A stretch of 39,760 nt of DNA from JBASNZ01 sp049657775. GTDB lineage: Bacteria > Actinomycetota > Coriobacteriia > Anaerosomatales > Anaerosomataceae. Both the position numbers and the translations under genes were made by a program. Below the pieces are notes generated by a model. It searched no databases. It saw only the letters and a program-made list of their open reading frames with translations, and had not been told where the DNA came from. Positions 8,792 to 17,431 of this stretch are shown one piece after another. Each line of letters begins with the position of its first letter. Position 1 is the stretch's first letter. Location of the stretch: assembly GCA_049657775.1 (NCBI GenBank), contig JBASNZ010000056.1, positions 1-39,760 on the forward strand, given 5' to 3'.

Positions 8792-10589
8792 CTGCCACCA
8801 CGTTCACGGCGCCGACCGCACCGCACACGCCGCAACCCGTGCAGCCGTCAAACGTGCAATCCGCGGTGGTCTCGCCTTTAAGCGCGCGATCGCGTTCGAT
8901 CTTGAGATACGCCGGAGACAGGCCCGCCGAGATGTGCTCCCACGGCAGGCGCTCGTCGAGCGATCGCTCCCGGTTGGCGACCCGGGTCGGGTCGATACCG
9001 CACTCCTCGAACGCTTCCAGCCACCGTGCGAGCGAGTACTCCTCGGTCCACGCATCAAAGCGGGCACCCCGGCGCCAGGCTGCCTCGACGACGTCGGCGA
9101 TCTCGCGACCGCCGCGGGCGAGCGTGCCCTCGAGGAACGAGACATCGGCGTCGTGGTACGACAGCTCAACGCCCTTGTGCGGCATGTGGTCGCGCAGTAC
9201 CTGCTGGCGACGGCGGACCTCGGCAAGCGGGATCTGAGCCTCCCACTGGAACGGCGTGTGTGCCTTGGGCACGAACGTGGAGACCGAGACCGCAACACGC
9301 AGGCCACCCCGCTCGGCTGGCGGCGTGTTCTCGCGGGCGGTCTTGAAGACGCGCGAGACGAGCTCACCGATACCGGCAAGGTCTTCGTCGGTCTCGGTGG
9401 GAAGCCCGAGCATGAAGTAGAGCTTCACCCTGCGCCATCCGGCGCCGAATGCCTTGGCGACCGTCGCGATCAGGTCCTCCTCGGTCACGTTCTTGTTGAT
9501 GACGTCGCGCAGGCGCTGCGTGCCGGCCTCGGGTGCGAAGGTAAGGCCGGTCTTCTTGCCGCCGCCGAGGAGCCGGGCGAGTTCCACCGAGAACGCGTCT
9601 ACACGCAGCGACGGGACCGAGACCGAGATGCCGGTGCCCTCAAGGCGACGCGCGAGACGTCGGAGCACGTCGGGCAACAGCGAGTGGTCGGCCGTGGAGA
9701 GCGACGTGAGCGAGACCTCCTCGTAGCCGGTGCAGGTGAGCGCCGCGACGGCGTCGTGGAGGATCGCGTCGGGCGTGCGCTCGCGGACCGGGCGGTACAC
9801 CATGCCAGCCTGGCAGAAGCGGCAGCCGCGGGCGCACCCGCGGAGCACCTCGATGGCCACGCGGTCGTGGACGACGTCTTTGTACGGCACCACCGGGCAC
9901 ACCGGCGACGCATGAGCGCTGAGGTCGGTGATGACCCGCTTGCTCACGCGGCCCGAGCCCGGCAGGTGGATGGAGGGCACATAGACGCCGCGGACCTTGG
10001 CGAGCGCCGCGAGCACGCCTGCGCGATCCAGGCCCTTCGCGCGAGCGGCACGATGCGTCGCGACGATCTCGCTCACAGCCTCCTCGCCATCGCCGATAAG
10101 GATCGCGTCAAAGAACGCCGAGACCGGCTCGGGGTTGAACGCACATGGCCCACCGCCGATCACGAGCGGGTCATCGTCACCGCGCGCGGACGCACGCACG
10201 GGGACACGTGCGAGGTCCAGCAGCTCCACGATGTTGGAGTACGTGAGCTCGTAGGGGATCGTGATGCCGAGCAGATCGAAGTCGGCGACCGGGTCGAAGG
10301 ACTCGAGCGCGTAGAGCGGCACGCCCTCGCCGCGCATGGCGTCGGCCATATCTTTCCACGGCACGAACGTCCGCTCGCAGCCCACGTCCTCGAGCGCGTT
10401 GAGCCGGTCGTAGAGTATCTGGATCGCCTGGTTGGCCATGCCCACGTCGTAGACGTCGGGGTACGCGAGCACCGCACGGTAGGCTGCATCGGAGCGCTCT
10501 CGAGCGCCCCACTCACGGTCGATGTAGCGTGCGGGTTGCTCGACGCCGCCGAGCAACCGCTCGACTGTGGCGTAGAGCGCCTTACTCAC
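8775..10589 (-). CDS. TIGR03960 family B12-binding domain/radical SAM protein
   Basis: This 604-residue protein has an N-terminal cobalamin-binding-like Rossmann region (YPDVYDVGMANQAIQILYD; later VIGGGPCAFNPEP and LIGDGEEAV). A radical SAM core follows with the cluster motif CARGCRFCQ at about residues 252-260, i.e. CxxxCxxC. A cysteine-rich tail (CTFDGCTGCGVCG) ends the protein and may bind an additional metal site. The GTG start at 10589 overlaps the DUF697 gene by 8 bp. Family knowledge: TIGR03960 proteins are widespread next to RNase G and ribosomal protein L21 genes but lack an assigned reaction. The substrate is not predictable from this sequence. Confidence 0.94.
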   Translation of the reverse strand: MSKALYATVERLLGGVEQPARYIDREWGARERSDAAYRAVLAYPDVYDVGMANQAIQILYDRLNALEDVGCERTFVPWKDMADAMRGEGVPLYALESFDPVADFDLLGITIPYELTYSNIVELLDLARVPVRASARGDDDPLVIGGGPCAFNPEPVSAFFDAILIGDGEEAVSEIVATHRAARAKGLDRAGVLAALAKVRGVYVPSIHLPGSGRVSKRVITDLSAHASPVCPVVPYKDVVHDRVAIEVLRGCARGCRFCQAGMVYRPVRERTPDAILHDAVAALTCTGYEEVSLTSLSTADHSLLPDVLRRLARRLEGTGISVSVPSLRVDAFSVELARLLGGGKKTGLTFAPEAGTQRLRDVINKNVTEEDLIATVAKAFGAGWRRVKLYFMLGLPTETDEDLAGIGELVSRVFKTARENTPPAERGGLRVAVSVSTFVPKAHTPFQWEAQIPLAEVRRRQQVLRDHMPHKGVELSYHDADVSFLEGTLARGGREIADVVEAAWRRGARFDAWTEEYSLARWLEAFEECGIDPTRVANRERSLDERLPWEHISAGLSPAYLKIERDRALKGETTADCTFDGCTGCGVCGAVGAVNVVAGGTRG

Positions 10590-11652
10590 CGGCAGGGTCC
10601 AGAGCCGTGTCCGACATTCCTGGAAGCGTCTGCTGACTGTCCGTGCTCGAGACGTCGTCGAGTGTCGCCGGGGCCGAACTCCGCCCGCCTATGACCACGC
10701 CCGCGGCGGGAAGAGCACGCTGCTTGCGTCCGCGCACCCGCGCCGCGGTCTTCACGCTCTCGGGTATCTGCACCTTGCCCGCGATCTCGATAGCGCCGTC
10801 CTTGAGCCTGCGCGCAACGCCGGTGAGGTCCGCACCCTGCTCGAAGTACGCGATCGATGCCTTGCCCATGGCGATCGTGCCGGCATAGCCGAAGCCACCC
10901 TTCACGGCCCAGCCGAGTACCGGGACAAAGGTGAGCGCCTGACGCGCGACCGTTCTGAACACGAAGCCGCCACCGACGATGGCCGCAAGCTCCTTGATGC
11001 GTTCGGGGCCGAGCTTCTCGCCGTATGCGGCCGCGATCTGCAACAGCATCTTGGCCTGATTGGCGGTCATGAGCGCCATGTCGCCGCCGGGAATGATCGC
11101 TACGGCGCCCACCAGGGCGTTTTGCCACGCGGCAGTCTGCACGGCCTCCTCGGCCACCGCACGCCGCATGAATTCGAAGTTGTGCGCCAGCGCGAGCCGC
11201 TTGGACCCGAGCTCGTCGGCAAGCCATCCCGAGAGTCGGTTGTCGAGTACATCGGCGATATCGTCGCCCACGAAGAGGTCCGCCATGGGCTGCAAGAGCG
11301 CGTCAGTGTAGCGGGTCGACTCGGCCGAGGGCGCAAGCGCCACGACCGCGACGGGCGTCCGGGACTGACGCGGAGCGACGAGGGCCTCGCGAAGTCCCGC
11401 CATGCCGCTTCCTGCGACGGCGATGATCGCGTCGGTGCCCGAGGCGATCACCGGCACCGTGCCGCGCGAGATAACCTCCACCTGCAGCGTGCCGCCCGCG
11501 GTACGCGGACGCAGGCGATCGCGCAGACCGTCGACCAGCTCGTCTGCGGCGTCGACCTCCACGAGCACGGCGATGCGGATCGGCCGTTCGCGCTCTTTCT
11601 GGAGCCGCGCGCCGGACTTTACGAGGTCTCGAACATCAAGGGGAAGTGCCAC
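10582..11652 (-). CDS. DUF697 family membrane-associated protein
   Basis: This 356-residue protein starts at GTG 11652 behind a strong AGGAGG site at 8 bases. The N-terminal third resembles a degenerate nucleotide-binding or regulatory fold (IRIAVLVEVDAADELVDGL; DAIIAVAGSG) without a recognisable Walker A motif. The C-terminal half has the DUF697 pattern with glycine-rich hydrophobic helices (NALVGAVAIIPGGDMALMTANQ, VGGGFVFRTVARQALTFVPV, GWAVKGGFGYAGTIAMG). DUF697 regions often accompany Era-like GTPases, but no GTPase motifs are seen here. The gene overlaps the radical SAM gene downstream and follows rodA by 51 bp. The function is unknown. Confidence 0.8.
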   Translation of the reverse strand: MALPLDVRDLVKSGARLQKERERPIRIAVLVEVDAADELVDGLRDRLRPRTAGGTLQVEVISRGTVPVIASGTDAIIAVAGSGMAGLREALVAPRQSRTPVAVVALAPSAESTRYTDALLQPMADLFVGDDIADVLDNRLSGWLADELGSKRLALAHNFEFMRRAVAEEAVQTAAWQNALVGAVAIIPGGDMALMTANQAKMLLQIAAAYGEKLGPERIKELAAIVGGGFVFRTVARQALTFVPVLGWAVKGGFGYAGTIAMGKASIAYFEQGADLTGVARRLKDGAIEIAGKVQIPESVKTAARVRGRKQRALPAAGVVIGGRSSAPATLDDVSSTDSQQTLPGMSDTALDPAGE

Positions 11653-11675
11653 CGTAGTGCCCTCCTCGGACGCGT

Positions 11676-11715
11676 CTTACGTGCCGTACGTGCCGTGCAG
11701 ATCTTACGTGCCGTA
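11676..11715. repeat. Short direct repeats spanning the rodA stop codon
   Basis: The decamer TACGTGCCGT occurs three times, at 11678-11687, 11687-11696 and 11705-11714. The 13-mer CTTACGTGCCGTA occurs at 11676-11688 and 11703-11715. The right-hand copy contains the last codons and the stop of rodA, so the copies in the rodA-DUF697 gap look like a tandem duplication of the gene's end. Confidence 0.85.
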
Positions 11716-12867
11716 TCGTCTGGACCATACCGACAGGAGCAAACCGACGCCCCCAAGGTTTGTGACCATTGCGGAGCTTCCGAAACTCATAAACGGCAAC
11801 GGAATGCCTGTGATAGGCATGATACCCACTGTCATGCCGATGTTCTCCAGTATCTGGAACAGCCACATGCCCATCACGCCCGCGACGATGAGGGCTCCGT
11901 ACAGATCGCGCGACGACGCGGCGATCGCGAGCGACGAGATAAGCAAAGCAAGGTAGAGGCCGAGCAGCAGCACCGCGCCGGTGAACCCAAGTTCCTCCCC
12001 CAGTACCGCAAAGATGAAGTCGGTGTGCCTCTCGGGCAAGAAGTGCAGGTTGGACTGGGTGCCGGACTGAAGGCCCGTGCCGGAAACGCCTCCCGACCCG
12101 ATCGCGATCTTTGACTGCGCCAGGTTGTATCCGGCGCCCGCCGGGTCGCGCGCGGGGTCGATGAACACCAGCAACCGGTCCTTCTGGTAATCCTTGAGAG
12201 CCACGTCATGGCCCGCCATGCGATCCAGCGTGGAGTCGATGCCCAGGATGCCCACGACGCCAACGACGCCGATAAGCGCCAGCACGGCGAAGTACTTGCC
12301 CTTCATGCCGCCGAGCAGCAACATCACCGCGGCGATCGCCACGAAGATGAGACCCGTTCCCAGGTCGGGCTGCATGAGGATGAGGAAGAGCGCGGCCCCG
12401 AGGTAGCCAAGCAGGGTAGCCGCATCCCGCGGCCGGTCGATCTTTCCCTCGTGCTCGGCGATGAGCGCCGCCATGATCACGATGAACAGGAGCTTCGCAG
12501 GCTCCGAGGGTTGGAACAGGCGCATCCCAAAGATCTGCAACCACGACGTGGCGCCCTTTGCGGTATCGCCAAGGCCGGGTATACGGGGGCTGATCAGCAG
12601 GAAGGCGAAGAACGCCATGAGCGGACCGGTCCAGTGCTTGAGCTTGGTGTAGTCGATGATCCAGGCAACGCCGAGGGGCACAAGGCCGACCGCCATGCCC
12701 ACCAGGTGACGCTTTGAGAGCGCCGCACCGCCGTCCATCCCGGCCGTGGCCGAGTTGACGATGATGGCGCCATACGCCAGTAGTGCGCCCGTCCACACCA
12801 ACAACGGCACGTTGACGGCGTCGAAGAATCGGCGTGTGCGGCTCTTGTCCATCGTGGAGTGTCTCAT
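11704..12867 (-). CDS. rodA: Rod-shape peptidoglycan polymerase RodA (SEDS family)
   Basis: This is a 387-residue polytopic membrane protein with about ten hydrophobic segments and SEDS signatures, including PSEPAKLLFIV, GYNLAQSKIAIGSGG and LPERHTDFIFAVLGEELGF. SEDS proteins polymerise lipid II glycan strands. RodA works with PBP2 and MreBCD in lateral wall growth. The ATG at 12867 overlaps the mrdA stop by 4 bp (ATGA), and the usual mreBCD-mrdA-rodA order is intact, which supports RodA over FtsW. The stop lies within a short direct-repeat patch. Confidence 0.96.
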   Translation of the reverse strand: MRHSTMDKSRTRRFFDAVNVPLLVWTGALLAYGAIIVNSATAGMDGGAALSKRHLVGMAVGLVPLGVAWIIDYTKLKHWTGPLMAFFAFLLISPRIPGLGDTAKGATSWLQIFGMRLFQPSEPAKLLFIVIMAALIAEHEGKIDRPRDAATLLGYLGAALFLILMQPDLGTGLIFVAIAAVMLLLGGMKGKYFAVLALIGVVGVVGILGIDSTLDRMAGHDVALKDYQKDRLLVFIDPARDPAGAGYNLAQSKIAIGSGGVSGTGLQSGTQSNLHFLPERHTDFIFAVLGEELGFTGAVLLLGLYLALLISSLAIAASSRDLYGALIVAGVMGMWLFQILENIGMTVGIMPITGIPLPFMSFGSSAMVTNLGGVGLLLSVWSRRYGT

Positions 12868-14786
12868 CTAGACACGTCCGTCGTGTGAACGGTCGTAAGC
12901 GGCTCGCCCAGGAGCTTGGCTAGTATGTTGCGCGCGGCAGGCGCCGTTACCGAGCCGCCGTGCCCGCCCTGCTCCACAACGATCGCCACTGCGTACTTGG
13001 GCTTCTCCGCAGGCGCGAACGCGCAGAACCATGCGTAGTCGTCCTTGCCCGCCACCTGGGCGGTACCGGTCTTGCCGGCAACGGTCACCCCAAAGCCGGC
13101 GAACGCCCCGCGACCCGTGCCCGACTCGGTCACCCTGACCAACCCGCGACGCATGATGCCGATGTTCTCGTCCGAAACGCCGACGTCGGCCAGCGCCCCG
13201 GGCTCGTAGGAGCGGGCGACCTTGCCCTCCGAGTCGAGAACGTCCTTGAGAACGTGCGGGCGCATGACAGTGCCGCCGTTGGCGATCCCGGCGTACACAC
13301 TGGCCATCTGCAGCGGCGTCACGAGCAAGTCGCCCTGCCCGATCGCCATGTTGACGGTGTCGCCCGGCAGCCAGGTCTGCCACTCGGGATAGTCCGCGTT
13401 GAACTGCTTCTTCCACGCAGCGTCGGGCACGCGGCCTTTCACCTCTCCCGGCAGGTCCACGCCGGTCTTGGATCCGAGGCCGAACTCGCGGGAGAAGCTC
13501 TGCAGCTCCTCCTTCTTGCGCTTGTAGAACTCATAACCGATCTCGTAGAAGACGGTGTCGCACGACTCCTCGATACCGCCGTCAAAGCTGATCGTTCCGT
13601 GACCGCTGTGGTTCCAGCACCACTTGGGCCACTGCGCGCCCATCGCGGTCCACTTGCCCGCACAGTCGTACGTCTTGCCGCTGTAGGTGACACCGGCATC
13701 CAGACCCGCCAGGCCGGTGACCGCCTTGAAGGTGGACGCCGGTGGGTACGCGGCCATAACGGCGCGGTTGTTAAGCGGATACTCGCTCGCTGTGTCGGTA
13801 AGCTTCTTCCACTCAGCGTCACTGATGCCGCCAAGGAACACCGACGGGTCGTATGTGGGGGCGCTCGCCATAGCGATGATCTCGCCGGTGGTAACGTCGA
13901 CCACGACCGCGGCGCCCGCCTTGGCCTTGTCGAAGTTCTGGCGGTGTGCCTCCTCAAGCGCCGCGGCAAGTTGCTGCTCGGCCACCTTCTGGACGTCGAT
14001 ATCTATGGTGAGTCGCACGTCGCGACCCGTCACAGGGGGCTGCTCGTCGACGACGCGCTGCGGTTTGCCCGAGGCGTTCACCTCGATGAGGCGCCGGCCC
14101 TTGTCGCCCTGCAGCACGCTCTCGAACTGCGACTCAGCTCCGGCCTTGCCCACGATGTCGCCCAACTCGTAGCCGGCGGTATCTCCCGAGGCCTTGAGTT
14201 GCTCCTCGGATATCTCGCCGGTGTAGCCCAGCACGTGCGCGCCGATCGACCCGAACGGGTACTCGCGTACGGCAGTCTCGTCGATGCGTACGCCGGGGAA
14301 GTCCTGCTGCCGCTCCGAGAGCTGCGCCACGATGTCGAGCGGGACGTCGATGGCGATCACCCGCGGCCGGAGCGCCTCCACGCGAGAGTCCGCGACCTTG
14401 GCAAAGACCTCCTGTGGCGTCATCCCGAGCATCTCGGCAAGCCCGCCGAGCGTCTCTTCAAGCTCCGCGCGCGTGGGGTCGTCGTCGGGATTCGAACTCT
14501 GCGCGCGGATGATCAGGTCGCGGATGCGCTCGTCAGCCGGGTCCACGCTCACCGCAAGGGTGGCGCGGTTGGTCACCAGCGCGCGGCCCTTACGGTCGAG
14601 GATGCGGCCACGCGGCGCGTCGAGCGAGATCTCGCGGATGCGGTTGTTCTCGGCCCGCGCCGCGTACGACTCGCCAGAGAGGACCTGCATGGACCACAGG
14701 CGCACGAGAAGGACGGCCAGCACGATCAGCACGATCGCGCCCAACGCCGCAAAGCGGGACTTGAGATCTTGTTGGTACGTCGTCAT
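12864..14786 (-). CDS. mrdA: Penicillin-binding protein 2, class B transpeptidase
   Basis: This 640-residue protein has a single N-terminal membrane anchor (residues about 12-32), a PBP dimerisation domain (DAPRGRILDRKGRALVTN, about 55-75) and a transpeptidase domain. The active-site motif STFK lies near residue 350, the second motif SCD in the segment EESCDTVFYE, and KTGT near 572 in VAGKTGTAQVAG. It cross-links peptidoglycan during elongation, paired with the adjacent RodA. It starts at ATG 14786, 16 bp after mreD, and overlaps rodA by 4 bp. The length and motifs are complete, so the protein should be active. Confidence 0.97.
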   Translation of the reverse strand: MTTYQQDLKSRFAALGAIVLIVLAVLLVRLWSMQVLSGESYAARAENNRIREISLDAPRGRILDRKGRALVTNRATLAVSVDPADERIRDLIIRAQSSNPDDDPTRAELEETLGGLAEMLGMTPQEVFAKVADSRVEALRPRVIAIDVPLDIVAQLSERQQDFPGVRIDETAVREYPFGSIGAHVLGYTGEISEEQLKASGDTAGYELGDIVGKAGAESQFESVLQGDKGRRLIEVNASGKPQRVVDEQPPVTGRDVRLTIDIDVQKVAEQQLAAALEEAHRQNFDKAKAGAAVVVDVTTGEIIAMASAPTYDPSVFLGGISDAEWKKLTDTASEYPLNNRAVMAAYPPASTFKAVTGLAGLDAGVTYSGKTYDCAGKWTAMGAQWPKWCWNHSGHGTISFDGGIEESCDTVFYEIGYEFYKRKKEELQSFSREFGLGSKTGVDLPGEVKGRVPDAAWKKQFNADYPEWQTWLPGDTVNMAIGQGDLLVTPLQMASVYAGIANGGTVMRPHVLKDVLDSEGKVARSYEPGALADVGVSDENIGIMRRGLVRVTESGTGRGAFAGFGVTVAGKTGTAQVAGKDDYAWFCAFAPAEKPKYAVAIVVEQGGHGGSVTAPAARNILAKLLGEPLTTVHTTDVSR

Positions 14787-14802
14787 GGGCGGATCAGCTC
14801 CG

Positions 14803-15318
14803 TCACGCCAGACGGCGGAATGACTTCATTGTGCGGTCGGTGCGCAAGAAACGCGCCAACCACGGATACACGAGCAGTGCAAGCGCCGCCTCGTACACGC
14901 CTCGCGGAAGCACGACAGTGGTAACGGAGCGCCAGAACGGCATGTCAGTCCCCAGAACGATGAGCACGATGAGGTACGCGAGTTCGGTGACGATGCTCGC
15001 GATAAGTGCGACCGTCACCGGCAGAAGCCATCCCTCGGCAAAGACGTTGGCCTCCAGCGTTCCCGCGATGTAGCCGACGAGTGTGAGCACAAGCGCCCAG
15101 GCGCCGATGGGGCCGTTACCGAGCAAGTCGAGCACCAACCCCGCGATGAAGCCCGCGACGGACCCCGCCACCGGGCCCTCGACGAGCGAGAGGGTGATGA
15201 CCACCAGGAGCGGGATGCTGGGGACGATGCCGAGGATGCCGATGTGCGGCGCAAGCATCACCTGAAGGATGGTGGCGCCAAGGATGGCGAGGCCTGTCGT
15301 CCACGCGCGATCGCTCAC
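14803..15318 (-). CDS. mreD: Rod shape-determining protein MreD
   Basis: This 171-residue integral membrane protein has about five or six transmembrane segments. It is identified by size, hydrophobicity (VEGPVAGSVAGFIAGLVLDL and similar) and its place between mreC and mrdA. MreD links the cytoplasmic MreB filament system to MreC and the synthases. Its GTG start at 15318 overlaps the mreC stop by 4 bp (GTGA), which indicates translational coupling. Confidence 0.93.
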   Translation of the reverse strand: MSDRAWTTGLAILGATILQVMLAPHIGILGIVPSIPLLVVITLSLVEGPVAGSVAGFIAGLVLDLLGNGPIGAWALVLTLVGYIAGTLEANVFAEGWLLPVTVALIASIVTELAYLIVLIVLGTDMPFWRSVTTVVLPRGVYEAALALLVYPWLARFLRTDRTMKSFRRLA

Positions 15319-16172
15319 TCGACCACCCCCGTCGCCTCGAGCGAGACCGGACCGAGCAGCACGAGGACTTCCTCGAGCTCGTTCACGGGCACACGGGACG
15401 ATACCGTCACTCGCGGGAAGAGGTCGGCGCGACGGGCATCGACGGCGATGACGTCACCAACGACGAGACCCTTGGGATAGATGCCGCCAAGACCCGATGT
15501 GATCACCACATCGCCCACCTTGGGCACCTTCGCCTTGTCTACGAAGTCGAGCGTAAGGGTGCGGTCGATCGAACCGGTCACCACGCCAAGGGCGCGAGTA
15601 CTCTGGATCATCGCGGCTACCCCGCTCTGCTCGTCGGTGATCAGACGGACCCGGGACGCGTTCTTCGAGACGGTCTCTATCTGCCCCACGAGGCCCTGCG
15701 GCGCAAGCACCGACATGCCAGGCTCGACACCGTCGGCCGTTCCTCGATCGATAGTGATAACGCCTTCCCATGCGCTCGTGGGCCGGCCGATGACGCGCGC
15801 ACCAAGCTGGGTGAGCTTGCGCTCCTCGGCGAACTGCACCAGCGCCGAGAGACGCTCGTTCTCGAGCCGGGCCTCCTCAAGCTCGGCAAGTCGCGCCCGC
15901 ATCTCCTCGTTCTGCTGCCGTAGCTGGGTGATCTCGCTGCGTGACACGCCGAGTCCCGCTATCCAGTCGCCCACGCCCTCAAACGGGCTCGCGACGCTCT
16001 CGCCAACCCGGGACAGCGGCGCTGTTGCCGCAAGCGTGGCTTCGCGGGCACTGTGAAGCACGCCCGTATCGCCCTCGCGGAAGTAGAGCGTGATGAGCAC
16101 GAGTGAGACCACCACGAGTGCCGCGAGGAGCGTGGGGTTGCCGCGCCTGGGTTCGGAAGTCGCTATTCGCAT
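15315..16172 (-). CDS. mreC: Rod shape-determining protein MreC
   Basis: This 285-residue protein has a short cytoplasmic N-terminus, one membrane helix (about residues 15-32) and a coiled coil rich in E, R and L (about 75-115, ITQLRQQNEEMRARLAELEE). The double beta-barrel domain typical of MreC follows (VIGRPTSAWEGVITIDRGTA; VLAPQGLVGQIE; VVTSGLGGIYPKGL-like segment). It scaffolds PBP2 and RodA on the outer face of the membrane. The ATG at 16172 lies 15 bp after mreB. Confidence 0.95.
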   Translation of the reverse strand: MRIATSEPRRGNPTLLAALVVVSLVLITLYFREGDTGVLHSAREATLAATAPLSRVGESVASPFEGVGDWIAGLGVSRSEITQLRQQNEEMRARLAELEEARLENERLSALVQFAEERKLTQLGARVIGRPTSAWEGVITIDRGTADGVEPGMSVLAPQGLVGQIETVSKNASRVRLITDEQSGVAAMIQSTRALGVVTGSIDRTLTLDFVDKAKVPKVGDVVITSGLGGIYPKGLVVGDVIAVDARRADLFPRVTVSSRVPVNELEEVLVLLGPVSLEATGVVE

Positions 16173-16187
16173 GTGGCCGTCCTGGCC

Positions 16188-17228
16188 CTACCGGCTGACG
16201 GTGAGGACCTTCTTGAGCACGTCGATCTCCTCGAGCGCCATGGCCGAGCCGAGAACCACGTTGATGAGCGCGTTCTCCGAGACGTGCACGGGCATTCCTG
16301 TTTCGGCGCGGATGCGGTCATCGAGCGCCTTGAGGAGAGCGCCACCGCCGGTGAGGACGATGCCATACTCCATGACGTCACTCGAAAGTTCCGGTGGAGT
16401 CTTCTCAAGCGTGCCTTTGATGGCGGAGATGATCGCCTGAGTGGGCTCCTCGACCGCGACCCTGATCTCCTCCGAGGAGAGCTGGATCGTGCGGGGCAGG
16501 CCGGTGAGCAGGTCGCGTCCCCGGACTTCCACATCAAGCTCTTCGGCGAGCGGGTGTGCCGAGCCGATCTCGAACTTTATCTCCTCGGCGGTACGCTCAC
16601 CGACGAGGACGTTGTACTCCTTCTTGATGTGGACGATGATCGCTTCGTCGAACTCGTCACCGCCGATGCGGATCGACTGCGAGACGACGATGCCGCCGAG
16701 CGAGATGACGGCGACCTCTGTGGTACCGCCACCGATGTCGACGACCATGTTGCCCGTGGGTTCCTGGATCGGAAGCCCGGCACCGATCGCTGCAGCCATC
16801 GGCTCCTCGATGAGGTACGCCTGACGGGCGCCTGCCTGCATGGTCGCCTCGAAGACGGCACGCTTCTCGACCTCTGTGACGCCTGAGGGTACGCAGACGA
16901 CCACGCGAGGCTTGGGCTGCCAGGGGAAGCGCTTCACGCGCGTCTTGTTGATGAAGTAGCGAAGCATCGCCTCAGTCACCTCGAAGTCGGCGATAACGCC
17001 GTCTTTGAGCGGGCGGATTGCGACGATGCTGCCGGGCGTGCGGCCGAGCATGCGCTTGGCCTCGATACCCACCGCGAGCACGCGCTTGGTGTCCTTCTCG
17101 ATAGCAACCACGGACGGCTCGATGAGCACGATCCCGCGGCCACGGACCGACACGAGTGTGTTGGCCGTGCCGAGGTCGACAGCCATATCGCTGCCCCATG
17201 AGTTGAAGAACATATCGACAAGCGACAA
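16188..17228 (-). CDS. mreB: Actin-like cytoskeletal protein MreB
   Basis: This 346-residue actin homologue organises cell-wall elongation. The phosphate-binding motifs are visible: MAVDLGTANTLV (residues 15-26) and MVVDIGGGTTEVAVIS, with the C-terminal GIVLTGGGALL. The best start is TTG at 17228, which has AAGGAGA five bases upstream. The in-frame ATG at 17213 lacks a ribosome site. It is the first gene of mreBCD-mrdA-rodA and has its own leader with a candidate promoter and palindrome. Confidence 0.97.
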   Translation of the reverse strand: MSLVDMFFNSWGSDMAVDLGTANTLVSVRGRGIVLIEPSVVAIEKDTKRVLAVGIEAKRMLGRTPGSIVAIRPLKDGVIADFEVTEAMLRYFINKTRVKRFPWQPKPRVVVCVPSGVTEVEKRAVFEATMQAGARQAYLIEEPMAAAIGAGLPIQEPTGNMVVDIGGGTTEVAVISLGGIVVSQSIRIGGDEFDEAIIVHIKKEYNVLVGERTAEEIKFEIGSAHPLAEELDVEVRGRDLLTGLPRTIQLSSEEIRVAVEEPTQAIISAIKGTLEKTPPELSSDVMEYGIVLTGGGALLKALDDRIRAETGMPVHVSENALINVVLGSAMALEEIDVLKKVLTVSR

Positions 17229-17311
17229 CGCGCTCTCCTTATCCAGCCACGACCCGCCGACACGGACCGTTCATGCGCCGCTCCCGATACGCACGATACC
17301 GCACGAAAGCC

Positions 17312-17338
17312 GTGCAACCATGCAACGTGCATGGGCAC
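17312..17338. promoter_or_regulatory. Interrupted palindrome in the mreB leader (operator or leader hairpin)
   Basis: A perfect 7-bp inverted repeat, CCATGCA and TGCATGG around ACG (17318-17334), is flanked by a further pair, GTGC at 17312-17315 and GTGC's complement GCAC at 17335-17338. The element lies just downstream of the predicted start of transcription for mreB. It could bind a dimeric regulator or fold in the RNA. The sequence is directly seen and the role is inference. Confidence 0.5.
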
Positions 17339-17352
17339 ATCTGAAGTAGTGT

Positions 17353-17383
17353 ACCATAGCACGCTCACTTCGGGCCCGCCCAA
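17353..17383 (-). promoter_or_regulatory. Candidate promoter for mreBCD-mrdA-rodA
   Basis: On the minus strand TTGGGC (17383-17378) and TATGGT (17358-17353) are separated by 19 bp. The -10 is extended by TGC immediately upstream. The spacing is slightly long, but the extended -10 compensates. It would give a leader of about 115 bases before the mreB TTG. Confidence 0.4.
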
Positions 17384-17401
17384 GACGGCACCAGTATAGC
17401 A

Positions 17402-17422
17402 ACACCGCAGGTCGTGCGGTGT
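17402..17422 (-). terminator. Possible weak terminator after radC
   Basis: ACACCGC and GCGGTGT form a 7-bp stem with a 7-base loop directly downstream of the radC stop (minus-strand reading), followed by TGCTATACT. There is no real T-tract, so termination would be weak. Confidence 0.35.
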
Positions 17423-17431
17423 GTCCACCCT

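Noticed and set aside
8769..10694. 641-codon open frame on the plus strand
   Set aside because: It is the reverse-strand shadow of the TIGR03960 radical SAM gene. Composition is Arg/Asp/Val/Gly-rich without domains, as expected from high-GC antisense frames.
12960..14924. 654-codon open frame on the plus strand
   Set aside because: It is the antisense shadow of mrdA, which has all three transpeptidase motifs in the minus frame.
17229..17431. Riboswitch in the mreB leader
   Set aside because: The leader has a palindrome, but its sequence does not resemble any riboswitch class I know, so only an operator or hairpin is proposed.
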